Under the pieces are notes generated by a model. That model did no database searches. It saw nothing but the letters and a program-made list of their open reading frames with translations, and was not told the DNA's origin. From positions 372,001 through 436,000 of the forward strand of contig OZ237757.1 in NCBI GenBank assembly GCA_965178125.1: a stretch of DNA of 64,000 nucleotides, in the 5' to 3' direction. Below, one piece after another: positions 33,551-45,008 of this stretch. Source of the stretch: Bilabrum cf. latius. Taxonomy: Eukaryota; Bigyra: Bicosoecida; Bigyra; Bicosoecida. Numbering within the stretch: position 1 is the first letter of the stretch; every line of letters starts with the position of its first letter. A program made the translations under genes and the position numbers.

Positions 33551-36411
33551 GCCCTCCATGAATTGATATTGTTGCGTGCTACTCCGAATACCAGAAGCCT
33601 ACACACAGGGTCGTTTGGGTTGCACGCCAGAATACTCGCGTCATACAGTCCATTATGAGGGCAGCGGTTGAGCTCTTATCGCTGATTGCAATGAATCTGG
33701 TTGCATTTTCTCAGGGTATGACCATTCCGAACAGTTACGGGTGCACAAACCCTGGGGACTCGAAAAAGTTCACATGGTGCGACGCAACGATCCCACTGCA
33801 AGAGCGAGTGCGCGCCGTCATTGATGCCGTTCCGATCGAAATATGGATGGATCGCATGAATGATGGAAAGCAAAGTGCCTACCCGAATGCATCGCTGGGC
33901 ACTTAGTTCTACGATGGACCAGAAGCGCCGCACGGAATCGGATCGGTCTGTCTCAACATTTCCGGCGAACTCCGATGCCCCACCACCTTTCCGTCCCCCC
34001 CGGCAATGGCTGCATCATTTAATGAAAGTATGTGGTATGCCATGGGCGAGATATCGTCTGTTGAGCAGCGGTCCATCGTGAACCGTGACGGCGTGCGCGA
34101 TCACAACTACGGACCAATGGGCCTTCTTGCCCGAGGACCCGTGCTCAACATCAACAACCGCGACCCTCGGTGGGGCAGGAACCACAACAGTCCATCATCA
34201 GATCCTGTACTGACCGGCTTGTACGGAGCTGCTGTGGTTCGCGGCATGCAGGGAGTGGACGACCCTTCTGTGGATTCGGTCGGGCCAGACGGCGCCATCC
34301 GGCCCGACAAGTACGTGAGGGTGTGGAGCGAGTTGAAGCACGCGTTCGCTTACAACATCGAGACGAACCGTGGCGCTTTTGTAGACAATGCGCGTCCTCA
34401 GGACATGGACCAGCTGTTCCTGCCTCAGTTTGAGTACGCCATCCGAGCCGCCCGTCCTGTCGGGGCCATGGCGGCTTACCCTGCCTACAACCGCACGCTA
34501 CTTCTGGGCGACAAAGGGGGCTCGGGCGGGAATGAGATCGAGGCTTTCTGCGGCTCTGCTCACTTCAGCCAGCTGGTGATGAGGTCATGGGGCTTCGGCA
34601 ACGGCTCCACGGAAGTGCTGGAGGCGGGCTCCGGGGCGGTGGCTGGCTACATTGAGAGCGACTGCAGCTGTCTGGAGAACATTGCCATCGCACACAAACT
34701 GGTCGCTACCAAAGAGGATGCCGCAGCGGTGGCCGTAAATAACGGAAGTGTGGACCTCAACTGCGGGAGTGTGTATGGCGGCGGCGACAGCCCACTTGCC
34801 AAGGCACACTCGGACGGCAAAGTGAGCAACGAGACCATCCGCAGGTCCGCTGGCCGCGTGATGCAGAGTCTGATGCTCGCTGGCGGCATGGACGGAGACC
34901 ACTGGCAGGAGCAGTCCTTCGTGCAGATTCCTCCCGAGGCCATGGGCTCCCCCGAACACGCTGCAGAGAACCTGCGGGCGGCGAGGCAAGGGGTGGTGCT
35001 CCTGGACCGCGGGACTAACGCAGACGGATCTGCCCCGCTGCTGCCGCTGGATGGCACGAAGGCTCCCAGCATCGTGGTGATCGGCCCGTGGGCATAGGAG
35101 CAGGAGGGCATGGTGGGCGACTACTGCGGGTGGGTCTGCGTGAACAACACGTATGGCTGCGTGCCGTCGCTGACTGATTCACTGCAGAAGGTGGCGAAGC
35201 TGGCCAGCTCTGCCGCACCTACCGTACAGCAGTTCGACCCATGCGGAGGTATGGAGTGCAGGTCCATTTCCCAGTCCATCCTGGCCCAGGCCAAGTCCGC
35301 CGCCGCCTCGGCAGATGTGGTGGTGCTGGCCCTCGGGACTACAGTGAAGACCGGAGCGAGGGAAGCCCACGACAAGTCCAACATCACACTTCTTGGTAAG
35401 CAGCCGGAGCTGTCGCAGGCCGTGCTGTAGTTTGGCCGTCCGACAGTTGCGGTGGTGCTGACCGGTGAGGCGCTTTCGCTGGGCAACGCAGGCCTCACCC
35501 CTGTCCCACCTGAGGGTCAGGCGGGTCCCAACCAGCACGCCCTGCTGTATGCAGTGTACCCAGGCATGGTGGGAGGCATTGCAGTCGCAGAGGCTATCTT
35601 CGACGTTGATTCGATGGCTGGTGGTGGGCTGGACCGCCGGAGTGGGGAGCCCCGTTCTGTGCCTAACCTATTCGGTCGGATGCCGTTCGAGCTTTACCCT
35701 GTAGAGTTCATCGAGACTGCTGACATTGCAGATATTGCGTACGACGCCGCGCCTGGTCGAACGTACCGCTTCTATGATGAGTCCCGCGCTGGTGGCGTGC
35801 CACTGGAGGTGACCTTCGGGGCTGGGCGCACGTACGGAGAGCTGTCTCTGGCTGCTGCCTCCGAGGCTTCGGGCAAGAAACCCATGAATGATGCTGCTGC
35901 TGGATCAGTGGTGGATCTAGGATGCGCCAATCAAATGGCAGCGGATGGACTGGCCACTGCACTGTCAGATGCGTCATCGCTGTGGGACGGGGCAGGCAGC
36001 GGCAACGGCTCTGCCACGACCGTGTGGCCGGTGCGTCAGTCGTTCCAGGAGTGGCCGGTGTCGAAGACGCGGGAGGCAGCTGCTGGTGGGCTTGCTGCCA
36101 ATCTGCGAGTATCGAATGACGGGACCAGGGCGGCCGATGCTGTGGTCACGCTGTACGCGGTGCCTGACGCCGGCAAGTGCGGCGTGAGCACCCGGGAGAG
36201 TGCAGACCTGCCGACCCCCAAGGCTTCTTTGCTGGGCTTCCAGAGGGTGACAGTGGGCGGCAGTGGTGACTCGACGATTGTGACTGTGGGTCCCACGCGG
36301 TGGCATGCTGCGTGGATGGCGGAGTACGGGAGGCTGGCAGAGTCTCGGCTGGTGGCCACGCTGGGCGCTGCACCAGGCGCTGACGGGACGGTCCGGCAGT
36401 GAGCCAGCTCG
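33551..36411. repeat. Inverted duplication, arm A (2861 bp)
   Basis: This block is repeated in inverse orientation at 41384-44244 with no net length change. It begins at the motif GCCCTCCAT and ends 9 bases after the GH3 stop (GAGCCAGCTCG). It covers the whole GH3 gene and about 100 bases upstream, so the promoter is probably included. Confidence 0.92.
33655..36402 (+). CDS. GH3 beta-xylosidase/beta-glucosidase-like, copy A
   Basis: 915 residues, ending in TGA, with TAG at 33904, 35095 and 35428. A signal peptide (MRAAVELLSLIAMNLVAFSQ) precedes a plant/fungal beta-xylosidase-like GH3 core: YDGPEAPHG (the WSEALHG region), AASFNESMWYAMG, NINNRDPRWGRN, and the nucleophile region GYIESDCSCLENI, where Asp is the expected catalytic nucleophile. 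The second domain begins at VVIGPWA and a fibronectin III-like domain ends the protein (ASLLGFQRVTV). The TAG at 33904 falls where relatives have Gln or Glu before the WW/FY pair, and the TAG at 35428 is CAG in copy B. It should remove beta-linked xylose or glucose from oligosaccharides outside the cell or in a lysosome. Tail-to-tail with the GH31 gene at 36693, 290 bases apart. Confidence 0.9.
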
Positions 36412-36692
36412 TCATGTCGTTCGGTTCCAAAATTCGTATGGCTACCAAGGCCCCGAACGAAGAAACGATGCAAGCTTGGGCTGGTGAAGGGCCCTACAAG
36501 ATCTAGGATCGGACTGAAGTGGATCGTAGATCTAATGAGAGTGCATTCCTGATGCTTGCTGATCTACCCACATTCATCGGATATGTTCAACCACCAACCG
36601 GCACAAGTGCAGTGTCTTATCCGGGATCCGCAGATCCGACTCATCACAAAATGACCTGGCGTCCCCACACTACTAGATCTACGGGTAGCCAC

Positions 36693-38807
36693 TTACAGAC
36701 CAAAGCGCTGCTTTCCGAAGCTGGGTCCCCATTCCGTGCTTCCACTTGCAGCGCTGCTGTCACGGCGGTAAAACGCCGGAAACTGGTCCAGTGGAGTGTC
36801 AACCGTCACCACATCTCCTCCCTGGTGAGCGGTGCTGGGGTCATATAGATAGGCCCATTCCTGGCCATCGGGGATGACGGGCAAGTATATGGGCCAGTTG
36901 GAGGCGCCTTGTTTGGTCACCGGGGCGACAACCCAGTCTGGTCCGAACATGAACTGGGATTCCATGGCCGCGGTGGGCTCCGATGCCTTGGGGTCTTCTG
37001 GGAACTGCAGCGCCATGGGCCTCATCATGGGCATACCTGTCTCGCTCGCGGTCTTTGACAGGCTCCTGACGTACTCGCCCAAAGAGTTCCTGACCTGGAT
37101 GAGCCCTGCCAGGATGGGTTCGATCTCCTCCCCGTAGGTCCATATCTCATTGGGGCCGTTGGTGCTGCCGCAGGCATCGGCGGGTGGCCCGCCTGCCCTC
37201 TTGCCGTGAAGCCTCATGAGAGGTGAAAAGAGGCTGTACTGCATCCAGCGCACGATCAGCTGCTGCATCATTGGGTCAGTATTTGGCGGGGCATCTTTGT
37301 ATCCCCCGGTGTCTGTGGTAGAGTACGGAAGTCCTGAGAACGCGACTCCCTGCCCCACCACGACCTGTAGTGCAAGCTCCTCAAAGGTGCTTCGAATATC
37401 GCCCGACCAGCTGGCCACACCGTATCTCTGGGAACCGGTCCAGGCGCTTCGTGTCAGGGCCATAAAATCACCCCTGTTTTGGCCTGACTCAATCAGGCCA
37501 TCGTACACCATTCTGTGGTGCTGCTGCACCCAAGCCTCACCCACTTCTGCGAGAGGCGCTCCAGCTCCTGCCAGGAATCCCGCGGTGTCCTCCGCGTCCG
37601 TATCGTGTTGCGGCTCGTCTGCATCCAGCCAGAACGTCTTAATTCCGTACTTTAAGTAGCCTTCCTTCATCTTGGCAAACACCGCTTCTCGAGCCTCGGC
37701 CGATGTGCTGTCGTAGGTGTAGCTCCCAGCGCTGAATTTCATGCTCTGGTGGGTGCTTCCGTTGAGAATCAGGAACTTCTCTGCGTCAAATTTGTCGAAC
37801 GAGTCGGATGGGTTGGCCACCTCCGGCCACATGCTCACCATGAGCTCGATGCCCATCGAATGGAGCTCGTCCACCATGCCCTGCGGATCGGGCCAGCAAG
37901 ACTCCGTAAAGCGCCAGTCACCCAGTGCGGGCCAGTGGTAATAATCAATCACAATTAGGCTAACTGGAACTTTCCTGTTGAAATATCCCCTTGCGACATC
38001 GAGCAGCTGTGACTGGTTCCTGTATCTGTTCTTGCACTGAATGAAGCCCGTCGCGTAGTCTGGGAGCACGGGGGCGCGGCCAGTGGCGAGGGAGAAGCGA
38101 TGTAGGAGTTCTCCGTATGGTACAGGCAAGCCGCTCGATCCGGAGTCTGCAGGAGTTGTTGCTACCCACATGTCGATTTGGTGGGTGCCGTTGCTGAACC
38201 AGGTCTGGTGGCCTGCATCTGTGATGTTCACAGATCCGAACGAAGCCATGTTCCAAAGAAATGCATAGCCCTCACTTGACATCAACATAGGAATCATGGC
38301 CTGTCCTCCGTATGAGATTGGATACTGCTGATCCTTTCGAAACTCTGAGTAGAACGGAAGCCTGTTCAGTTGTTGCTGCCGTTGCTCGCCGAACCCGTAG
38401 ATTACCTCGTCGCTTCCATGGCCAGCAAATTGAACCCTTGCACTAAATGCTCCTGGAGAAGCGGCAGGGTACCCATCAGGGGGCCCAGTCACGACAGCGG
38501 ACTGTTGCATCAGGATCTTTCCGTCGCTGACTCTTGTGGCCGTAAATAGATTGTTCCGATCAACCGCTACGTGGAGGTTTCCGACTGTGATCGAAGAATT
38601 ATTCTATTGGACTGCAACACTCGGCGCCCCGTAGTACTTGGATTGCTCTGGTCCGGTTGTGAGGAGCCCTTGCAGTTCTGGATTGATGATCTCAGGCCCC
38701 ATTCGGATTCTCACGGCATCGGGACCAAAGGGGTCAAGCCTAAACTATATTCTACCATATGCCTACAAACAAGGAACGATAGCAAGTCCAAATAGGGCAG
38801 CAAGCAT
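36693..38807 (-). CDS. GH31 alpha-xylosidase-like hydrolase
   Basis: 704 residues, ending in TAA. The start at 38807 gives a signal peptide, MLAALFGLAIVPCLQAYG, whose Gln is itself a TAG (38763-38765). Further TAG codons at 38745 and 38604 lie in the N-terminal beta-sandwich (RIxFRLDPFGPDAVRIR and VAVQxNNSS); the catalytic domain has none. Barrel motifs: SLIVIDYYHW, GDWRFTESCWPDP, GIELMVSMWPEV, then KTFWLDADEPQ with the catalytic Asp of GH31, RSAWTGSQRYG and SWSGDI. These are closest to bacterial and fungal alpha-xylosidases acting on xyloglucan-type oligosaccharides. It is flanked by the two GH3 copies, which fits joint breakdown of xylose-containing glycans. It is a different subgroup from the GH31 at 4612. 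Confidence 0.9.
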
Positions 38808-38835
38808 GGAACTGCGAAAAAAATGAAACATCGTT

Positions 38836-41246
38836 CCGTCTGAAGGTTCATAGCTGAACTTTCGGTGGTGGCAGGCGGCATAGCTGAACTCTGACTTCAT
38901 CACCGAATACCTCCATGAATTTCGAATTAATTGGAAGTCCAACTTTGCTACAACAATAAACAGTATTTTAAAAATTCTTTGCCTGTGTAGGCACGAGAGA
39001 TCCTAAGTTGAGGCGAGTTGTGGCGGCAGCCGAGGCCCATGTCGAAGGTGTACGTCTGTTCGAAGTGACGCAGAAATGGTGCGAGGATCTCATCCTGCAG
39101 CCTCATTGGGCATCCATGCATATAGAGATTCGCAATTTTTGGAAAGGGCAGCCGAAACTGTCTGTCGAGACGGTATGTGCCTCACTATGGTTCACGGCCC
39201 TCACAACGGCCGGGCTGGGCATGGTCACCACTGTGTAACCAATGACCGGCCGGGTAAACATTGGCAAGGAAAGTATAGATCTAGGATTCAGTTTTAATCT
39301 GACTATACTGCAACCGTACCGCTCGGTGGACGCGGTCATCTGCGGGAAGGAGCTGTCCTACGTGTACGGGAACCGGCCGGACTGGAACAGACTGCTACTT
39401 TCCTCCCGATCGTGAGAGGCGCTTAATTAACAACCATGAGTATACTTATATTCTAGGCTGGCGAGAAAGTGACAAAGAGGGAGAGAGAGCAAGCCGCAGC
39501 TGCCGAAGCAAGTGTTGCTGCAGCCGCAGCGGAGGCCACAGGTTGTAGGGACATGCCATCGCGCAACTGAGGGCTACCGGAGAGCAGGACATGTCTGAAG
39601 GGTGTTAACTGCTCCTCCTCCGACTCCGACTCCGACTCCGACTCCTCCTCCGACTCCGACTCCCCCTGCTGTTCCAGTGCTGCTGGTCAGCAGGATGTGG
39701 CTGCAGCTTGGCTGGTACCAAGCCTATCGGGGACAAGTAGCAAGGAGCGGATAGACTGTTGAACTAGACGGAGTGAGAGTGTTCGAGATACTCAAGCTGG
39801 TGCTCCGTGCGACCGGGAGGCCAAGCAGAACGTCGCGACCACGTCCAGGCGGCTCAAGAACAAGCAGGAGAAAGGTGAGGCGGAGGCGATTGGCAAGGTT
39901 CGGAAGGCGCTCAAAAGCGCCCGAGAGGCGCTGCGTGTAAGGCGGCAGCTAGAGGTGGTCGAGATCCAGACGCACCGACTCAACTCTGGGACCCAGAACC
40001 CAACCTCCGCGTAGCTTCGTCAGCTTATTTAATACAATCATGGGCAAAGAGGCGATATGGGGTAGATATAAAGGCTACCCATCACTTTATCAAGCAGTTG
40101 TTCATCCAACGTCAGCGGGAAGCATGCCAGCAGGACTACCCCACGGCCCGGATCGACAGCCAAGGCACCGGGAGGTAGGGCAGGCCTCAGGGTGAAATTG
40201 GGCGATCTGGGTGCTAGTCTGAATTCTGGTCACTTCCTGAGTGAGGCAGTAGCATTATAAAGTGTATCCAGGCGGACTCAAGCTATTATGTTCTTCAGAG
40301 GAGCAGATGAGCTACGTGGGATGATGTTCAGACGATGCAGGCTGGTGCCATCGCTACTGCATTGACGGCGGCAGAGGGTGCGCGGCACTTCATGAACCGC
40401 GCTAGCTCTCCCCCAAAAATGGAAGATAAGGGGGGTTTTGAGTTATACGCGGCAAAGAGTACTGTATTGAGCGAGCGGAAAGCGATCCAGGAGAGGGCTA
40501 ACAGAAGCAGGCGAATTCGGCATCGAAAGAGGGCAAAAAGGCATTTAATGACTGGTAGATGAAGGAGCTGCGCAAACAGATTGAGTGTGAGAGGAAAGGA
40601 AAGCGTGCAGCATTGAACCGCGTGAAAAGGTCGAGGCAGAGCTGTTGGGGCAGCGCGCAATGGTCCAGGCACTGAAGAGCCGTGCGTGATAAAATGAGCT
40701 GGACACCGACTAGGTCGATCGAGCTGAAAGCGGGGGAACGTAATACAAGCCAATAGAAGGAAATTATTGTGGTTGTGTTGCATGGGGCAAGAAAGCGGAT
40801 AGTAAGGTCGTGGATCGACCCGGAAAGCGGCGGCGCATTCTGACTGACCGGGCAAGGAATGTGGATGGGCTCCGACCACCGTATAAGTATCAACAATTGC
40901 TGACATGAATAATTAACCCTATATCTAATAAATTTGTGAAAATTGGAGGCTTAATCCCATAAACAGACAAGAAAGGGGGCGAACAATGGGAGTTCAGCTA
41001 TGCCGCCTGCCACCAGAGGTTCGCTCCAGATTCGGCGGTCGAGGCCAAAACAGTTCTCTTTGGGCCCAGATATCTCGTCTTCTAGATGTTTCTGGCAAAA
41101 TTAGACCACAAAATCATGATAAAAAACCTAATATTTATTGATATAGGTCATCATATACTCAAAAATGCTTACTGGTACTTTGTACAAGGCCCCGCGAGGA
41201 GGGCCCAATCGGCGATTTCGGAGTTCAGCTAAGAACCTTCCGACGG
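38836..41246. mobile_element. TIR element of 2.4 kb between the GH31 and GH3 copy B genes
   Basis: The ends are inverted copies: CCGTCTGAAGGTTCATAGC at the left and, inverted, CCGTCGGAAGGTTCTTAGC at the right, both continuing TGAACT (about 23 of 25 bases match). TT flanks both sides (38834-38835, 41247-41248), suggesting a 2-bp target duplication. A second inverted pair of 25 identical bases (38867-38891 and 40990-41014, core GGCATAGCTGAACTC) lies inside. The CCGTC ends and 2-bp duplication are like those of the element at 10950. The interior has several short coding-like stretches with TAG as sense, for instance a Lys/Arg/Glu-rich helix around 39800-40015, and simple repeats of TCCGAC (39616-39665), but no transposase I recognise. 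Confidence 0.65.
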
Positions 41247-41383
41247 TTAATGGTTTTCTTCTTCTTCTTCAAGTTGAATTTATGTGTTCTTGCGGTTACA
41301 ACCGTAGCGTAGGGCAGCGGAGCTGGTATAAATAAACCCCAAGACATCCTCCCACACCGTTTCACGTGCCTGTGGCGATACGC

Positions 41384-44244
41384 CGAGCTGGCTCACTGCC
41401 GGACCGTCCCGTCAGCGCCTGGTGCAGCGCCCAGCGTGGCCACCAGCCGAGACTCTGCCAGCCTCCCGTACTCCGCCATCCACGCAGCATGCCACCGCGT
41501 GGGACCCACAGTCACAATCGTCGAGTCACCACTGCCGCCCACTGTCACCCTCTGGAAGCCCAGCAAAGAAGCCTTGGGGGTCGGCAGGTCTGCACTCTCC
41601 CGGGTGCTCACGCCGCACTTGCCGGCGTCAGGCACCGCGTACAGCGTGACCACAGCATCGGCCGCCCTGGTCCCGTCATTCGATACTCGCAGATTGGCAG
41701 CAAGCCCACCAGCAGCTGCCTCCCGCGTCTTCGACACCGGCCACTCCTGGAACGACTGACGCACCGGCCACACGGTCGTGGCAGAGCCGTTGCCGCTGCC
41801 TGCCCCGTCCCACAGCGATGACGCATCTGACAGTGCAGTGGCCAGTCCATCCGCTGCCATTTGATTGGCGCATCCTAGATCCACCACTGATCCAGCAGCA
41901 GCATCATTCATGGGTTTCTTGCCCGAAGCCTCGGAGGCAGCAGCCAGAGACAGCTCTCCGTACGTGCGCCCAGCCCCGAAGGTCACCTCCAGTGGCACGC
42001 CACCAGCGCGCGACTCATCATAGAAGCGGTACGTTCGACCAGGCGCGGCGTCGTACGCAAAATCAGACATGTTGGAAACCTGGATGAACTGTACAGGGTA
42101 AAGCTCGAAAGGCATCCGACCGAATAGGTTAGGCACAGAACGGGGCTCCCCACTCTGGCGGTCCAGCCCACCAGCAGCCATCGAGTCAACGTCGAAGATC
42201 GCCTCTGCGACTGCAATACCCCCCACCATGCCTGGGTACACTGCATACAGCAGGGCGTGCTGGTTGGGACCCGCCTGCCCCTCAGGTGGGACAGGGGTGA
42301 GGCCTGCGTTGCCCAGCGAAAGCGCCTCACCGGTCAGCACCACAGCAACTGTCGGACGGCCAAACTGCAGCACGGCCTGCGACAGCTCCGGCTGCATACC
42401 AAGAAGTGTGATGTTGGACTTGTCATGTCCTTCCCTGGCTGCCGAATTGACTGTAGTGCCGAGGGCCAGCACCACCACATCTGCCGAGGCGGCGGCGGAC
42501 TTGGCCTGGGCCAGGATGGACTGGGAAATGGACCTGCACTCCATACCTCCGCATGGGTCAAACTGCTGCACGGTAGGTGCGGCAGAGCTGGCCAGCTTCG
42601 CCACCTTCTGCAGTGAATCAGTCAGCGACGGCAAGCAGCCATACGTGTTGTTCACGCAGACCCACCCGCAGTAGTCGCCCACCATGCCCTCCTGCTCCTA
42701 TGCCCACGGGCCGATCACCACGATGCTGGGAGCCTTCGTGCCATCCAGCGGCAGCAGCGGGGCAGATCCGTCTGCGTTAGTCCCGCGGTCCAGGAGCACC
42801 ACCCCTTGCCTCGCCGCCCGCAGGTTCTCTGCAGCGTGTTCGGGGGAGCCCATGGCCTCGGGAGGAATCTGCACGAAGGGCTGCTCCTGCCAGTGGTCTC
42901 CGTCCATGCCGCCAGCGAGCATCAGACTCTGCATCACGCGGCCAGCGGACCTGCGGATGGTCTCGTTGCTCACTTTGCCGTCTGCGTGTGCCTTGGCAAG
43001 TGGGCTGTCGCCGCCGCCATACACACTCCCGCAGTTGAGGTCCACACTTCCGTTATTCACGGCCACCGCTGCGGCATCCTCTTTGGTAGCGACCAGTTTG
43101 TGTGCGATGGCAATGTTCTCCAGACAGCTGCAGTCGCTCTCAATGTAGCCAGCCACCGCCCCGGAGCCCGCCTCCAGCACTTCCGTGGAGCCGTTGCCGA
43201 AGCCCCATGACCTCATCACCAGCTGGCTGAAGTGAGCAGAGCCGCAGAAAGCCTCGATCTCATTCCCGCCCGAGCCCCCTTTGTCGCCCAGAAGTAGCGT
43301 GCGGTTGTAGGCAGGGTAAGCCGCCATGGCCCCGACAGGACGGGCGGCTCGGATGGCGTACTCAAACTGAGGCAGGAACAGCTGGTCCATGTCCTGAGGA
43401 CGCACGCTGTCCATGAAGGCAAATCGGTTCGTCTCGATGTTGTAAGCGAACGCGTGCTTCAGCTCGCTCCACACTCTCACGTACTTGTCGGGCCGGATGG
43501 CGCCGTCTGGCCCGACTGAATCCACAGCTGGGTCGTCCACTCCCTGCATGCCGCGAACCACCGCAGCTCCGTACAAGCCGGTCAGCACAGGATCTGATGA
43601 TGGACTGTTGTGGTTCCTGCCCCACCGAGGGTCGCGGTTGTTGATGTTGAGCACGGGTCCTCGGGCAAGCAGGCCCATTGGTCCGTAGTTGTGATCGCGC
43701 ACGCCGTCGCGGTTCACGATGGACCGCTGCTCAACAGACGATATCTCGCCCATGGCATACCAAAGTGACTCATTGAATGATGCAGCCATTGCCGGGGGGG
43801 ACGGGAAGGTGGTGGCGCATCGGAGTTCGCCGGAAATGTTGAGACAGACCGATCCGATTCCGTGCGGCGCTTCTGGTCCACTGTAGAACTAAGTGCCAAG
43901 CGATGCATTCGGGTAGGCACTTTGCTTTCTATCATTCATGCGATCCATCCATATTTCGATCGGTACGGCATCTATGACGGCGCGCACTCGCTCTTGCAGT
44001 GGGATCGTTGCGTCGCACCATGTGAACTTTTTCGAGTCCCCAGGGTTTGTGCACCCGTAACTGTTCGGAATGGTCATACCATGAGAAAATGCAACCAGAT
44101 TCATTGCAATCAGCGATAAGAGCGCAACCGCTGCCCTCATAATGGACTGTATGACGCGAGTATTCTGGCGTGCAACCCAAACGACCCTGTGTGTAGGCTT
44201 CTGGTATTCGGAGTAGCACGCAACAATATCAATTGATGGAGGGC
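41384..44244. repeat. Inverted duplication, arm B (2861 bp)
   Basis: This is the inverse copy of 33551-36411, of the same length, with scattered substitutions. The largest difference is around 42060-42110, where coding for IETADIADI in copy A reads IQVSNMSDF. The two arms enclose 4972 bases. Confidence 0.92.
41393..44140 (-). CDS. GH3 beta-xylosidase/beta-glucosidase-like, copy B
   Basis: 915 residues, ending in TGA. Same architecture as copy A: signal peptide (MRAAVALLSLIAMNLVAFSH), AASFNESLWYAMG, NINNRDPRWGRN, nucleophile region GYIESDCSCLENI and a C-terminal fibronectin III-like domain. Two TAG codons are shared with copy A (after PNASLGT and after VVIGPWA), but at the third site copy B has CAG (PELSQAVLQFGRP), direct evidence that TAG is read as Gln. 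Substitutions are scattered and mostly conservative, and the frame is intact, so both copies look functional. The local cluster IQVSNMSDF looks like a gene-conversion tract from another relative, or a variable loop. Confidence 0.9.
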
Positions 44245-44523
44245 TGCAGCGAAGGCCAAACGGGCGCTCGCAAGGGCGATCCGAGAGGACTTTGCCAGCC
44301 TGGCTGTAGGGGCAGCCGAAAACAACACCTCGCCGTGGCGATCGCCAACGTCAAGGCAGGGTTGGCTCAGAACGGGCAGCAGGACGGGGTGCCGGCAGCG
44401 GGCGCCGGAGGGAACGTGAATGCTGACGCTCCCCATGGGGAAATGGGTCCCCAGGGTGGAGCTTAGGTGGTTTAGGCCATTGCAGCTGAAGCGTGAAGTC
44501 TGGTAGGTCCCGGGCCCTCGTTC
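44245..44523. other. Short unique segment between GH3 copy B and the LINE remnants
   Basis: The composition is coding-like (Ala, Lys and Arg-rich on the + strand, e.g. RALARAIREDFASLA near 44262-44306), but no start, stop or homology supports a gene. It may be the remnant of a gene cut by the inverted duplication and LINE insertion. Confidence 0.3.
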
Positions 44524-45008
44524 CAGAAATACAGAAATACAGAAATACATTGTTGGGTAAAGATTCCACAAGCACCCAGATGCACCGTTGCCCCCGAAGG
44601 AGTTCGAGTGATCACCTGAATCCAGAGGAGTCCTCAAACAAGGACTACAAGACCCCCGACCCTTTCAGGCCAAAGGCCCCCCAATCTCAGCCTACACCGC
44701 CGAGTCCCCTTTATTCGCCATCAATGTGGTCCCCCACAAGCCCTCAGCCTGATGCCTTCACAGGGAGAAAGCATACAGGTGCGGAGCATGTGCCCGGCAC
44801 AAAGCGCGGTCCAGCCCCACATCAGGGTCCCCTGCCGGGACCCACCATTTCCTCCTCCATGACCGTCTCTGCGTCTCACGGTCCTTCAGAGAGGCTAGCA
44901 TGCACGCGCTCATGCCTTTGGCCCATTGCCTCTCTATGTCCCTTAGCAAGCCGTGGGGCTTAAACATCCGTCGCTGTAGCCGAGCGTTCGCATTGGTTGC
45001 CGCTATCA
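44524..45008 (-). mobile_element. 5'-truncated LINE copy
   Basis: This 485-bp block is almost identical to 45007-45491, the 3' end of the full-length LINE. It has the last part of the ORF (from LIAATNANARL to the TGA) and the whole 3' UTR with its tail of ATTTCTGT repeats. In LINE orientation it starts exactly where the tail of the full-length element ends, so the two are in tandem. Confidence 0.9.
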
